DNA of 34,147 bases. Source: a virus. Below are positions 9,440-17,744 of this stretch, one piece after another. A program made the translations under genes and the position numbers. Below the pieces are notes generated by a model that saw nothing but the letters and a program-made list of their open reading frames with translations, made no database searches and had not been told where the DNA came from. The DNA lies in IMG/VR virus record IMGVR_UViG_3300025138_000165, positions 1 through 34,147 of that record, one strand, 5' to 3'. Position 1 is the first letter of the stretch. Every line of letters begins with the position of its first letter.

Positions 9440-10363
9440 TTATTTTATCCACTTATCTCTACCTCGAAGATTCATTAGTAATCTGCCGGGGTGAATGTTA
9501 CTCATTCTAATTTTAGCATTCCTTAGTAACGCCATAGATTTTTTTCTTAACCTTGCAATGACATACTCCTGTGTTCCCACCTTAGAACTTAAAAGATTAT
9601 ACTCAATGTATGCGTATATATAATCTTCAAATAGCTTGTTAACGCTTACCAATGTGTCATCCCCATTCTCCATACCATCCGATACATACTCAAGGATACA
9701 CTGTTGGTTCGCCATATCCGAGCTAAAATTAATCACACCACCTTTCTTATCTATTTTAAAAGTAGGATTTATGTTTGCTGTTTCTGTATTCAGACCAAAC
9801 CTTGCGCCGATGCTGTAATCAAAGTACCAAGTACCGTCTATATTCCAACCTTCATAGTTGTTGTATACACTATTTTGATTTAGATATATAGACCTCTTGC
9901 TCCCTGTTATTCTATCAAAGTCTATGTTTGAGTTTTCGGGCTTAAGTATATTTCCGTCTTGGTCAAACAAGATTCTAAAGTTATTGTCCTGTAGGTAAGC
10001 ATCGCTATAGTTAGTTTGAATATTTTCTGTTAGCGGTCTAAGTACACCGTTCTGATAAATAGATACTCTAACCCAATTTACAAAGTCGGGAGGAAGTACA
10101 AACCTTAAACTATCACTAACGTCAAGCTCTAATATCTTTATCTCTTTGAACGCGTCGTAGTTCAGCTCTTGTATACCACGCTTAGCGTGAAATAGAACCT
10201 TGTATCTCTCCTCGTTGTTTATGAGGCTATGGTTCCCGCTGTACATTAGCATAAAGTTGTTTACAATGTCATATAAACTGACGTACTGATAGGAACCCCA
10301 ATTTGCATTTTCGGGATTATTACCGTTGTTTTCATAGTATTGATATGCTGTTATGTATGCCAT
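9440..10363 (-). CDS. Tail tubular / ring protein (crAss-like), 307 aa
   Basis: The N-terminal half contains YVSLYDIVNNFMLMYSGNHS and VLFHAKRGIQELNYDAFKEI. Together these are the signature I associate with a conserved tail-tube/ring protein of crAss-like and flavobacterial podoviruses (P22 gp4 / T7 gp11 class by role). The centre is beta-rich and the C-terminus ends in a basic helix and tail (RLLMNLRGRDKWIK). The gene lies between the 317-aa ring protein and the nozzle gene, with gaps of only a few bases, so the three are co-transcribed. It is expected to join the head connector to the nozzle. The exact ring cannot be assigned from sequence alone. Confidence 0.8.
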   Translation of the reverse strand: MAYITAYQYYENNGNNPENANWGSYQYVSLYDIVNNFMLMYSGNHSLINNEERYKVLFHAKRGIQELNYDAFKEIKILELDVSDSLRFVLPPDFVNWVRVSIYQNGVLRPLTENIQTNYSDAYLQDNNFRILFDQDGNILKPENSNIDFDRITGSKRSIYLNQNSVYNNYEGWNIDGTWYFDYSIGARFGLNTETANINPTFKIDKKGGVINFSSDMANQQCILEYVSDGMENGDDTLVSVNKLFEDYIYAYIEYNLLSSKVGTQEYVIARLRKKSMALLRNAKIRMSNIHPGRLLMNLRGRDKWIK

Positions 10364-10366
10364 AGT

Positions 10367-11320
10367 TTATCTTTCTTCTTGTGTATCTTCTTGGTCCTGT
10401 GCCTGTCCAAACTGTACTGCTTGAATTTCTCGTATTGACATTCCTGCGTACTGAAGTATCTTCATAATCAAAGAAGGCTCGTCATCATTAGGAAGCTCAA
10501 AGTCTTGAAAATCCGCTTGACTTGAATCAAATGATGGCTCTCCATTAGTAAGCTGAACATACGTCCACTTAGGGTCTTTGGGGTATCTTATGTACTGACA
10601 TAATACTGCAGATGTTACATTAGATGGATACGCCGTCAATATGTTTCCCTCTTGAGAGTATGCAGGAAACAATCTGTTTGGTGCTGTTAGTGCTGAATTA
10701 TTCAACATTGTAATCTTACCAAGCGTAACCTTCTCAAGTTCATTCTGCTTGGGTTTAAATATCACATACTTAGAACCATTGACCGTAAATATAGTTGATG
10801 CTAAACCAAGTGAAGTCTGTACCCCAACTGTAGTCACTGTAGATATAGTGTCCGGAATATCTGTTGTATTACAAACAATATCTCCTAATGCTACACCGTC
10901 AGTTACAAATGTAGCGTTAGCATCATCTAATGAATTTGGATTGCTTGCTGTTGTTGTGCCTGTTGTTACAATATCTTGATATGCCAACACCTTGTTGATA
11001 AGATAGTAATCGTCTCCTGTAGTTGTAGGAGAGGGTAGGTTGAATTGATTTATGGGTGCTGCGTTATTTGTATTGGTAAGAAACTTTGTTTCTGAAAAAA
11101 TCTCAATAACCTCTTCATATCCTTTCTTGATATCAGCATACCCCGTACCGGACTGACGAGCGTTTTCTTTTAGTATCTGATAGTTGTACTGATAAAAGTA
11201 ATCCTCAAATATATCCATCTGCGCTTGCTTGGCAAATAGATTAAAGTCTGATGGGGATATGTATCCGTAGTTGTTCTTGTTCAGTATAGATAGAACTGTA
11301 TTTCTTACTGAGTTAATCAT
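10367..11320 (-). CDS. Head-tail connector / ring protein (crAss-like), 317 aa
   Basis: It opens with MINSVRNTVLSILNKNNYGY followed by ISPSDFNLFAKQAQMDIFED, a helical start that I recognise from crAss-like connector proteins. A beta-rich middle insertion (about residues 95-200) and a conserved strand-helix end (CQYIRYPKDPKWTYV, then SLIMKILQYAGMSIRE) follow. It is probably one of the ring proteins below the portal. It is the first gene after an intrinsic terminator and has a TATCTTTG box 17 nt upstream of its ATG, so it likely heads its own transcription unit with the tube and nozzle genes. Family assignment is by motif memory. Confidence 0.78.
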   Translation of the reverse strand: MINSVRNTVLSILNKNNYGYISPSDFNLFAKQAQMDIFEDYFYQYNYQILKENARQSGTGYADIKKGYEEVIEIFSETKFLTNTNNAAPINQFNLPSPTTTGDDYYLINKVLAYQDIVTTGTTTASNPNSLDDANATFVTDGVALGDIVCNTTDIPDTISTVTTVGVQTSLGLASTIFTVNGSKYVIFKPKQNELEKVTLGKITMLNNSALTAPNRLFPAYSQEGNILTAYPSNVTSAVLCQYIRYPKDPKWTYVQLTNGEPSFDSSQADFQDFELPNDDEPSLIMKILQYAGMSIREIQAVQFGQAQDQEDTQEER

Positions 11321-11337
11321 TCGTTATCTTCTTTACA

Positions 11338-11345
11338 CAAAGATA
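11338..11345 (-). promoter_or_regulatory. -7 box (TATCTTTG) upstream of the 317-aa connector gene
   Basis: A minus-strand TATCTTTG ends 17 nt before the ATG and sits immediately downstream of an intrinsic terminator, the expected place for a promoter starting a new unit. A -33 element is not obvious. Confidence 0.45.
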
Positions 11346-11348
11346 AAC

Positions 11349-11378
11349 AAAAAAAAAGAGGGCTCCTTAAAAGCCCTC
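11349..11378 (-). terminator. Intrinsic terminator after the 92-aa gene
   Basis: The minus-strand RNA forms a perfect 7-bp stem, GAGGGCT/AGCCCTC, with a 7-nt loop, followed at once by nine U. It lies 23 nt after the stop of the 92-aa gene. Confidence 0.88.
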
Positions 11379-11400
11379 CTTCAATAGGTTAAAGTAAGTA

Positions 11401-11679
11401 TTAAGCATTTAAAATACTTGTTACTGCCTTTGGAAGAACCACTTCATAGTAAGCCTTCTGCCAAGATGTAGCAAGAGCTGTAGCAACTGCATCCAAAATC
11501 TCAGTATACACATCGTGAACTACTTGAGCTGCAGTTGTCACTGTAGTTGTAGTTCCGTCAAAATACTTAATAGTGACCGTAGTTGCGGTAGCGTTTGCCG
11601 TAGCAACTGCTTTGATTCCGTTAATAGCAATAAGCTGACCTGTAACAGGTGCGTTTGTAACTTTTAAAAATTTTTCCAT
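11401..11679 (-). CDS. Small Ala/Thr/Val-rich protein, candidate head decoration or tail-tube subunit, 92 aa
   Basis: The sequence starts MEKFLKVTNAPVTGQLIAIN and is dominated by Ala, Thr and Val, with beta-strand patterning (TATTVTIKYFDGTTTTVTTA) and a helical end. It has no cysteine and few charged residues, as is common for small abundant capsid proteins. It forms an isolated unit with a terminator on each side and a TATCTTTG box 30 nt upstream of its ATG. A one-gene unit beside the capsid block suggests a need for an expression level different from its neighbours, as for a high-copy virion protein. I do not recognise the family, so the role is an inference. Confidence 0.7.
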   Translation of the reverse strand: MEKFLKVTNAPVTGQLIAINGIKAVATANATATTVTIKYFDGTTTTVTTAAQVVHDVYTEILDAVATALATSWQKAYYEVVLPKAVTSILNA

Positions 11680-11709
11680 TGTAAAAAATTAATGGGGTTA
11701 ATAATACCA

Positions 11710-11717
11710 CAAAGATA
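11710..11717 (-). promoter_or_regulatory. -7 box (TATCTTTG) upstream of the 92-aa gene
   Basis: A minus-strand TATCTTTG lies between the upstream terminator and the ATG of the 92-aa gene. It is the only visible start signal for that single-gene unit. No clear -33 element is visible. Confidence 0.45.
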
Positions 11718-11719
11718 AG

Positions 11720-11750
11720 CAAAAAAAAAGAGGGATATTTAAACCCCTCT
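11720..11750 (-). terminator. Intrinsic terminator after the 249-aa gene
   Basis: On the minus strand AGAGGG pairs with CCCTCT across a 10-nt loop, and nine T follow on the sense strand. It lies 58 nt after the 249-aa gene and upstream of the promoter-like box of the 92-aa gene. Confidence 0.85.
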
Positions 11751-11808
11751 TGTTTGTAGCCACTTGATATAAAAGCCAACGATATATTACAAATATAATT
11801 AAAAAATT

Positions 11809-12558
11809 TTATTCTTCCATTTGTTTCTCAAGATATTCAAGTATCTCTACACCCTCGTCACTTTGGAAGTAAGATGTTACCACATACATAGGCTCTTCAC
11901 CAAACGGTATGCTCATCATTCTTTTCTTGTTACCCGGTAGGTTAAAGTAAACTTCCTTCTGATTGTTTCTAAAAGCTAACAATCTTTCGTCAAATAACTT
12001 TTGAACATTAGACTGAAGCTTAACCATAGGGTCTGACACCATCTTTAAAAAACTGTCGGGGTCGTGTTTAGCATAGATAAGCATATCTCTACGGAGTTCG
12101 GCGGTTGTCATATTCACTGCGTTGGCTCCAATAGCAACTCGTCCAAGCGTTTCAAGTTGGTCTATTGTAAGCTTACGTGCTTCTACCAAAGCATCTACCT
12201 CAGCATTTAACCACTCTACTTCTTCTGCAGCATCTTTCTCATCATTAACCTCCTCAAATCTTTTACCGTTAAGCGGGTGGTAGTGTAAGAACTCCTGCAG
12301 AACTTGGTTTGTTCTTGAGACGTTTAAAAATCCGTCTTCAAAAACTACAGGCTCTACAATAGCATTACCATCTTGCTCATCCTCGAAGGGAGTTTTTTGG
12401 TTTACTGCGTAACGTAGTGCTCTGTTAATTCCTTTGTCTTCATCAAAATAAAGAAGCGGACTTCTTCTTGAGTTTCTGACAGGCAGCATAAAAGATAGAG
12501 GTGCTGCATCCCTCGTTAGTCTGTACGTTTTGTCAACGTATTTCTGTTGTTTTTTCAT
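11809..12558 (-). CDS. Conserved phage protein of unknown function next to the capsid gene, 249 aa
   Basis: The protein begins with a basic segment, then SFMLPVRNSRRSPLLYFDED and a conserved-looking INRALRYAVNQKTPFEDEQD and VVFEDGFLNVSRTNQVLQEF. The C-terminal half is helical (about residues 105-195) and ends in an acidic tail. I recall similar proteins beside the capsid gene in several marine phage groups, but know no demonstrated role. It lies between two intrinsic terminators, so it is either made from limited read-through of the capsid transcript or from an unseen promoter. A head-completion or regulatory role is possible. Confidence 0.72.
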   Translation of the reverse strand: MKKQQKYVDKTYRLTRDAAPLSFMLPVRNSRRSPLLYFDEDKGINRALRYAVNQKTPFEDEQDGNAIVEPVVFEDGFLNVSRTNQVLQEFLHYHPLNGKRFEEVNDEKDAAEEVEWLNAEVDALVEARKLTIDQLETLGRVAIGANAVNMTTAELRRDMLIYAKHDPDSFLKMVSDPMVKLQSNVQKLFDERLLAFRNNQKEVYFNLPGNKKRMMSIPFGEEPMYVVTSYFQSDEGVEILEYLEKQMEE

Positions 12559-12580
12559 TTGATTGAATTTATATTAAATT

Positions 12581-12612
12581 AAAAAAAAGGAGTGTCGCTG
12601 AGGACACTCCTT
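12581..12612 (-). terminator. Intrinsic terminator after the capsid gene; copy 2 of the GTGTC/GACAC hairpin
   Basis: The sense strand reads GGAGTGTCCTCAGCGACACTCC: an 8-bp perfect stem (10 bp counting flanking A-T pairs) with loop CTCAGC, followed by eight T. It begins 17 nt after the stop of the major capsid gene. This is the only one of the six related hairpins with a full U-tract. Confidence 0.88.
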
Positions 12613-12628
12613 CGTATTGTATCAACTC

Positions 12629-14077
12629 TTAGTCTTCGAAAATGAAGAAGTTGTTTGCACCCATAGTACATACACATCTTTCAGAAAGGAAGTGAACTTC
12701 CATTGCATCTAAAGAAGATGTCATTGCACCACCTGCAGAACCTGTTACCCAAGACTTGTATCTTCGGTCTTCAGTTTCTGACGCTCGGTAACGAACGTGT
12801 AGGAATGGACGCTTAGCGTTCTTACCAAGGATTTGGTCATACACAGACGTGGAACCTGCAGGAACCATCAATCCGTTTACTTGTCCCGAACCTGCACCTG
12901 TAGGTAAACCACCGCGCATTGTTGGGTCGTTCAAGTATTTCCAATCAGACTTGTAGAAGTCATATCCTCTTCTGAATCCTGTGAATCCAAGGTTAAGTGC
13001 CATCTCTTCGTCATTGTCAAACAATCCGTAAGATGTACCACCTGCTCCGTGAGAGTTCTGAGCTGCCAACATATCGTCGATATCGAAACCAAAGTCTCTG
13101 TCAAGGAAGATAACATTCTCCTCGATAGCTCCTTGCTTGTCAAGACGAGAGATAACTGCATCAAAATCCGCGAGGGCAACAGGGTTACCACCGGACCATA
13201 CGTTACCACGATTCTTTACAGAGTAGAAAATACCCTCAGAACCTTTGTAACCTTCAACAGATGCGTTGTTTCCGGGAGCACCGGGAACTGCTTCTGCCAC
13301 TGCAGGAACCGCTTCAATCATTGAAGTTTCCAAGTAGTCATCGAAACGTAAACGAGTTTCGTGCTCAGACTTCAAATACCAAAGGTATCCTGTAGCACCA
13401 TTCTCAGTTGTTACTTCAACCCATCCAATCTGCGCCATATCAGAACCCGATACTGCATACTTATCTTTTAAGATAATTGGAGAGTTTTCAAAGAAGATAT
13501 CGTCAGCCTCTAAAGAACCAACCATTCCTTCTGTTCCTTTCTTGAATTCAGAACCGTAAATGAATACAGTAAAGTCAGCAGCCGCCAAACCTGTACCTGC
13601 AATAACTTGACCTGCTCCTTCGTAAAAAGCCGCTTGAAAACGATTGTTTGCTACAGTAACATCTGTAACAACCGCTTTGTTGCTTCCACCACCGTTGTTA
13701 GCGACAATCATAATTGTTTGTCCAACGCGAAGAGCAATACCATTTGTTCCTGTAAAGGCGGGAACACCTGTGTCATTCACTTGGAATGTTGCACTGTTGT
13801 CTCCTGCTCCACCTGCAGCTACACCAACGTTAGTGTACTTTGTGTGAAGTCTTCCTTGTTCTGCCCATTTCACTAAGTCAGAGTTGGAAGGCATCTCTGC
13901 TCCAACTAATCGTAGGAATGAACTAATTGTACGATTTCCATATCGTTCAAATTCTTTCTCGTAAGTATCCGGAAGATACTGATTCAAGAAATCAAAATTG
14001 GTTATGTAGTTTGTAGCTGTCGGGACCTGTTGTGCCGATGGCTGCAAATCAAAACCGGGAGTTGCACTAACTGCCAT
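12629..14077 (-). CDS. Major capsid protein (HK97-fold type, crAss-like), 482 aa
   Basis: The call is by position and motifs: it follows portal and scaffold-like genes and ends at a strong terminator. The N-terminal segment has LNQYLPDTYEKEFERYGNRT followed by ISSFLRLVGAEMP and LVKWAEQGRLHTKY, which I associate with crAss-like and flavobacterial phage major capsid proteins. The length matches those proteins (about 480-500 aa). The middle has a beta-rich insertion around residues 80-165. A capsid-type central region (FKKGTEGMVGSLEADDIFFE) and a final strand (HFLSERCVCTMGANNFFIFE) follow. It forms the icosahedral shell. No separate protease gene is seen nearby. Confidence 0.85.
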   Translation of the reverse strand: MAVSATPGFDLQPSAQQVPTATNYITNFDFLNQYLPDTYEKEFERYGNRTISSFLRLVGAEMPSNSDLVKWAEQGRLHTKYTNVGVAAGGAGDNSATFQVNDTGVPAFTGTNGIALRVGQTIMIVANNGGGSNKAVVTDVTVANNRFQAAFYEGAGQVIAGTGLAAADFTVFIYGSEFKKGTEGMVGSLEADDIFFENSPIILKDKYAVSGSDMAQIGWVEVTTENGATGYLWYLKSEHETRLRFDDYLETSMIEAVPAVAEAVPGAPGNNASVEGYKGSEGIFYSVKNRGNVWSGGNPVALADFDAVISRLDKQGAIEENVIFLDRDFGFDIDDMLAAQNSHGAGGTSYGLFDNDEEMALNLGFTGFRRGYDFYKSDWKYLNDPTMRGGLPTGAGSGQVNGLMVPAGSTSVYDQILGKNAKRPFLHVRYRASETEDRRYKSWVTGSAGGAMTSSLDAMEVHFLSERCVCTMGANNFFIFED

Positions 14078-14123
14078 TTTTTCTTTGTGCCTCTTACTTT
14101 ACTCAGAGGACTTTGTTTGTTGT

Positions 14124-15257
14124 TTATAATCTTTTTATTTTTCTAATCTTCAGACCACGACCACTGTCGGGATTTAAAGACTTAACCTGCACTCCTCCCT
14201 TGGTGCTAACTTCGGGTGCTCTACGTTCAGACATATTAATATTTTTCATCTTCTTCGTAACATCCTCAGTTCCTGCAGCTAAGCCTTGTTCATAAAAGAA
14301 CTTGGCATACCTTTCGGGATTTGATGCTATAGCTAAAGCTTTATGAAAACCTGTAGCGTCGCTAATCAAACCATTCTCATCAACAAACTTCTTCATAAAG
14401 TTATTTGTATCTAAGTTTCGTTTTTTTAGCTCTTCTACATTTGTGGGTGTATAAGTTAAAACTTGGTCTTCTCCTATTTTGAAATCAAAACCTTTGAAAT
14501 CTGAGAATACCTCGTCTGTCTTTTCCACGAACCAATTACGTCTCCGCTTTTGTTCTTCTTCAAAGCTCTTCGCTTCTTGTAAATATTGGTTATATGCCTC
14601 GCGTTCTTCTTTTTCACTTTCAGAGAGGTCAGCCGTACTTGACTCAAGGGGCTGCTTATACATCTCTTTCTGCTCATTGAAAAACTTCTTGGCTCTTCCA
14701 ATCGCTTTTTTCTTTGCTAACTTTATTTTCTTAATATCCGTTTCGTCGTCAACATCTTCGTCATACTTGTAGTCATCCAACAAAACATCTACATCATCAG
14801 AATCTAAACCTTCCTCCGTAGAGAGAAGGTAGTTCTTTAGCAAAGTGTTTTCGTTCATAGAATCGAAGTCTTGGTTTAATTTAACATAGTCTTCAATTCC
14901 ACGTCCTGTTTTTTTCTTGTACTCAAAATAAGCAGCAATATCTTCGGGTAGCTCTTCGTTTGATTCTTTCTCCTCAAACAACTGACCCACAGAATCTATC
15001 TGCTTATCGTACCTATTCTTAATATATAAAAGAACGTCTTCCTCTTTTAGCTCTGAGGATTGAGTTTGTGTTTCGCCTTGCGGCTGTATTGTTTCTTGCT
15101 CTTGCGGGGCGGAGGCACTCTCAGTGCTTGTTTCCACTCTTTCCAAGTTAGTTTCATTTCCTTCATTAGCCGCCTCTGCTTTTGCTAATAATTCTTCTTC
15201 TACTTCCGCACGAGACTTTTGCTCTGTACCGGAAACTTCTTTTACTTTAAATTCCAT
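14124..15257 (-). CDS. Scaffold-like head assembly protein, 377 aa
   Basis: A very acidic, low-complexity protein: residues 1-75 are Glu/Thr/Ser/Gln-rich and a central block is Asp/Glu-rich (LDSDDVDVLLDDYKYDEDVD), followed by a charged coiled coil and a basic C-terminus (SGRGLKIRKIKRL). An acidic helical body with a basic C-terminal tail, encoded between portal and capsid, is the usual pattern for phage scaffolding proteins, whose basic end contacts the coat. It is preceded by a TAACTTTG box 15 nt upstream of the ATG. Sequence conservation in scaffolds is low, so the call rests on composition and position. Confidence 0.75.
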   Translation of the reverse strand: MEFKVKEVSGTEQKSRAEVEEELLAKAEAANEGNETNLERVETSTESASAPQEQETIQPQGETQTQSSELKEEDVLLYIKNRYDKQIDSVGQLFEEKESNEELPEDIAAYFEYKKKTGRGIEDYVKLNQDFDSMNENTLLKNYLLSTEEGLDSDDVDVLLDDYKYDEDVDDETDIKKIKLAKKKAIGRAKKFFNEQKEMYKQPLESSTADLSESEKEEREAYNQYLQEAKSFEEEQKRRRNWFVEKTDEVFSDFKGFDFKIGEDQVLTYTPTNVEELKKRNLDTNNFMKKFVDENGLISDATGFHKALAIASNPERYAKFFYEQGLAAGTEDVTKKMKNINMSERRAPEVSTKGGVQVKSLNPDSGRGLKIRKIKRL

Positions 15258-15272
15258 TTGATTATATTTTTA

Positions 15273-15280
15273 CAAAGTTA
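15273..15280 (-). promoter_or_regulatory. -7 box (TAACTTTG) upstream of the scaffold gene
   Basis: It matches TAnnTTTG on the minus strand, in the 51-nt gap between portal and scaffold. It could give extra transcription of the scaffold and capsid genes. Confidence 0.4.
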
Positions 15281-15308
15281 ATAATAAATTTTATTACATT
15301 TTATTTAA

Positions 15309-17744
15309 CTATCTCGGCTCAAACTCTGCAAAGTCAAATCCATCAAGACTATCCTCGTTAGACTCAAACGTTTGCGGTGGAAGGTTATTCTTTCTTTGGT
15401 CTATAAGTTTAGACTGCTGAGTGTTCTGCTGACTTATTCGTTCTGACTTAGCACCTTCTCTTTGATTCTCTCTGCTCTGAAGTGCATTCTCACTAATATC
15501 TCTAAGCTGCATATTAAAGTCAAACTCTGCCTGCATAAGCTGCATCTTAAGCTGTGCTTCATTTTTAAGCTTCTCAATCTCAAAGGCTACCTCAGCCTGT
15601 TTAAGCTGCATTTTTCCTTGTATCTCTACCTGCTGCTTTTCCATTGCTGTCTGAGCCGCCATCTGCTGAGACTGCATATTAAGCTGTGCTTGATTTTGCT
15701 GTAGCTCTTTTTGCTTCTTTAATTCTTTCTCTTCTTTCTGAACCCTTTTTACTTTAAGCAACTGATTTGCAAGCTTTATATTCTTAAGCTCCCTAATATC
15801 AATAGCATCCTCAAGATTTATATCTTGCTTCTGAAGTGCCATCTGTATGTTCTGCTCAAGCTGTGCCTGCTGCTCTTCGTCCGGACTTACTTCTATAAAC
15901 ACTCCAAAGTCATATATGTATAAGTCTGATATATCACCAAGTATACTTACGTTATACTTACCTATCTTATTCACAAAATCATCCTTGAAGTCTGAATACT
16001 CTAAGATGTCTGCTACTCTGTATGTAAGAGCCTCTGATAAACTTCTGAATATGTAAAGACTACCATCAAGTATATGCCGAGTTGCAGTGTTAGAGTTTAA
16101 CGCCGCAAGCTTCTGTAGACCAACTAAAGAATTAGGGTCCGGTGTAGATGCGTCACGAGCTTCATTTAAACCTGTGACCGTCCTAATCATATTGAGATAA
16201 TGATTGTAGTTTGTTAAAAGCATTTGAGTCTTACTCGCTCCCGATGAAGACTGAAGTTCTTTAATAGGAACTTTACCTTGATTAAAATCACCGTCTTGAG
16301 TATAGCTTCTACCAATAACACTACCCGTTTGAAAGTACATACGTAAAGCATCTTCGGGGTTATATGCCTGACCCGTTCCTAAGTCCACTTCATTTAATCC
16401 ATCTGCATCTATATACACACCGTCGGGCACAACCCTTGATATTACCTGCTGAAGCTTTAGGTGTGTCATCTGAATTAAATCTGCAAAAGGAATCATTCTT
16501 CTAACTAATGATTCAATAACACCCTTGTACATTCTTGGAGCAACTGCTACATAGTTTGGTAGCGCGTGTTGACTCGCTGACTTTGGGCGTACCATATTCT
16601 GAGCTAACTCCCATTTCAGTAAGATGTTAGTACCCATAACCATAACTCCATCATACCAAACGTCAATGGTTTTTTCAAACCTTTCAAATCTACCTTCCTC
16701 CATCATCTCCTGTGGCGGATTGAAAGTATCATCCTTTTCTACAACTTTAGAGCCACCTGTTTCAAGAATTTTTTTCTTGTAGACCATCTTCTTTGTGGTC
16801 TTATAGTTAAAGTACATAACAGTAACTGTGTCTCTATAAAAAATATCGTTCTCATAATACTGAGCAACATTGTAATAGTTGTACCAACTCTGACTGTACT
16901 TACTTATCTCTTCTAAATCTTCTCTTGTTAAAGATGGGTCTATCTTTAATAGCTCTACAACAGGAAGAGTTTTAATCTCTCCCCAATAAAAGCAATCTTT
17001 AAAGTATGGGTCTTCAGTATAGCTGTATACTACATTCGCAGGGTCAACATATTCTACCTCAACACCGGAGCCCTTTAAGAAGTTGTGCTTCGCTATACTA
17101 ATACCTAATGTAGCTAAGTCATAGTCGCACCTTTTTCGTGTGTCTTGATAATGGTTTTCTTCAAGTATAGTATTTATAGCTTCCTCTTCAGCTATTTCAA
17201 TCGCAGGCTTGTAGTTAAGCTGCATATACAGAGACATTTCTTCGTCTGTATTAGGAAGTTCTTCGGGGTCTATTATAAACGGATTCGCTCCTGTTTTATC
17301 TTTAATAATGTTAAGAGTCTCTTTTGCGACCATCTGCCCCTCAACCATATCTTGATACTTACTTCTCTTTGATTGAGAAAGTGCATCTTGAGCATAGGCT
17401 TTAACTTTGAATAATCTATCAGACATTCCGTTAACAACAATGTCAACAAACTTTGGTATAACAGGAACAGGTGTCCAATCTAAATTTAGATAAGATAAGT
17501 CACCATCAATAGCAAGTTCATTTTTGTATTTTGCAACAGACTGTTCGCCTCGTGCGTATAATCTTAATTTATTAAAGTCTCTCCATTGACTGTAGAATCT
17601 GCATTGTTGCCCGTCTTTTTTAAACCATTCATATTGAATAGCTTGTCCAATCTGTAATCCAAATTCGTCGGTAGCTTTCTCAGCATCCGATACAAACTGA
17701 CTTGGGAAACCTGCAGATGAAATGTTTATTTTTACGTCTTTCAT
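15309..17744 (-). CDS. Portal protein (crAss-like), 811 aa
   Basis: The N-terminal part has EFGLQIGQAIQYEWFKKDGQ, WRDFNKLRLYARGEQSVAKY and LNLDWTPVPVIPKFVDIVVN, all typical of the large portal proteins of crAss-like and flavobacterial podoviruses. The length fits that group. The dodecameric portal sits at one capsid vertex and is the docking site for terminase and connector. The C-terminal 130 residues are Gln/Lys/Met-rich with repeated MQ-type heptads, probably a coiled coil and flexible tail. The ATG overlaps the TerL stop as ATGA, so translation is coupled. A TAACTTTG sequence lies about 40 nt upstream, inside the TerL gene. Confidence 0.88.
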   Translation of the reverse strand: MKDVKINISSAGFPSQFVSDAEKATDEFGLQIGQAIQYEWFKKDGQQCRFYSQWRDFNKLRLYARGEQSVAKYKNELAIDGDLSYLNLDWTPVPVIPKFVDIVVNGMSDRLFKVKAYAQDALSQSKRSKYQDMVEGQMVAKETLNIIKDKTGANPFIIDPEELPNTDEEMSLYMQLNYKPAIEIAEEEAINTILEENHYQDTRKRCDYDLATLGISIAKHNFLKGSGVEVEYVDPANVVYSYTEDPYFKDCFYWGEIKTLPVVELLKIDPSLTREDLEEISKYSQSWYNYYNVAQYYENDIFYRDTVTVMYFNYKTTKKMVYKKKILETGGSKVVEKDDTFNPPQEMMEEGRFERFEKTIDVWYDGVMVMGTNILLKWELAQNMVRPKSASQHALPNYVAVAPRMYKGVIESLVRRMIPFADLIQMTHLKLQQVISRVVPDGVYIDADGLNEVDLGTGQAYNPEDALRMYFQTGSVIGRSYTQDGDFNQGKVPIKELQSSSGASKTQMLLTNYNHYLNMIRTVTGLNEARDASTPDPNSLVGLQKLAALNSNTATRHILDGSLYIFRSLSEALTYRVADILEYSDFKDDFVNKIGKYNVSILGDISDLYIYDFGVFIEVSPDEEQQAQLEQNIQMALQKQDINLEDAIDIRELKNIKLANQLLKVKRVQKEEKELKKQKELQQNQAQLNMQSQQMAAQTAMEKQQVEIQGKMQLKQAEVAFEIEKLKNEAQLKMQLMQAEFDFNMQLRDISENALQSRENQREGAKSERISQQNTQQSKLIDQRKNNLPPQTFESNEDSLDGFDFAEFEPR

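Noticed and set aside
12931-13324. Alternative-frame ORFs within the major capsid gene on both strands
   Set aside because: They lie within a well-supported capsid gene and lack plausible protein sequence.
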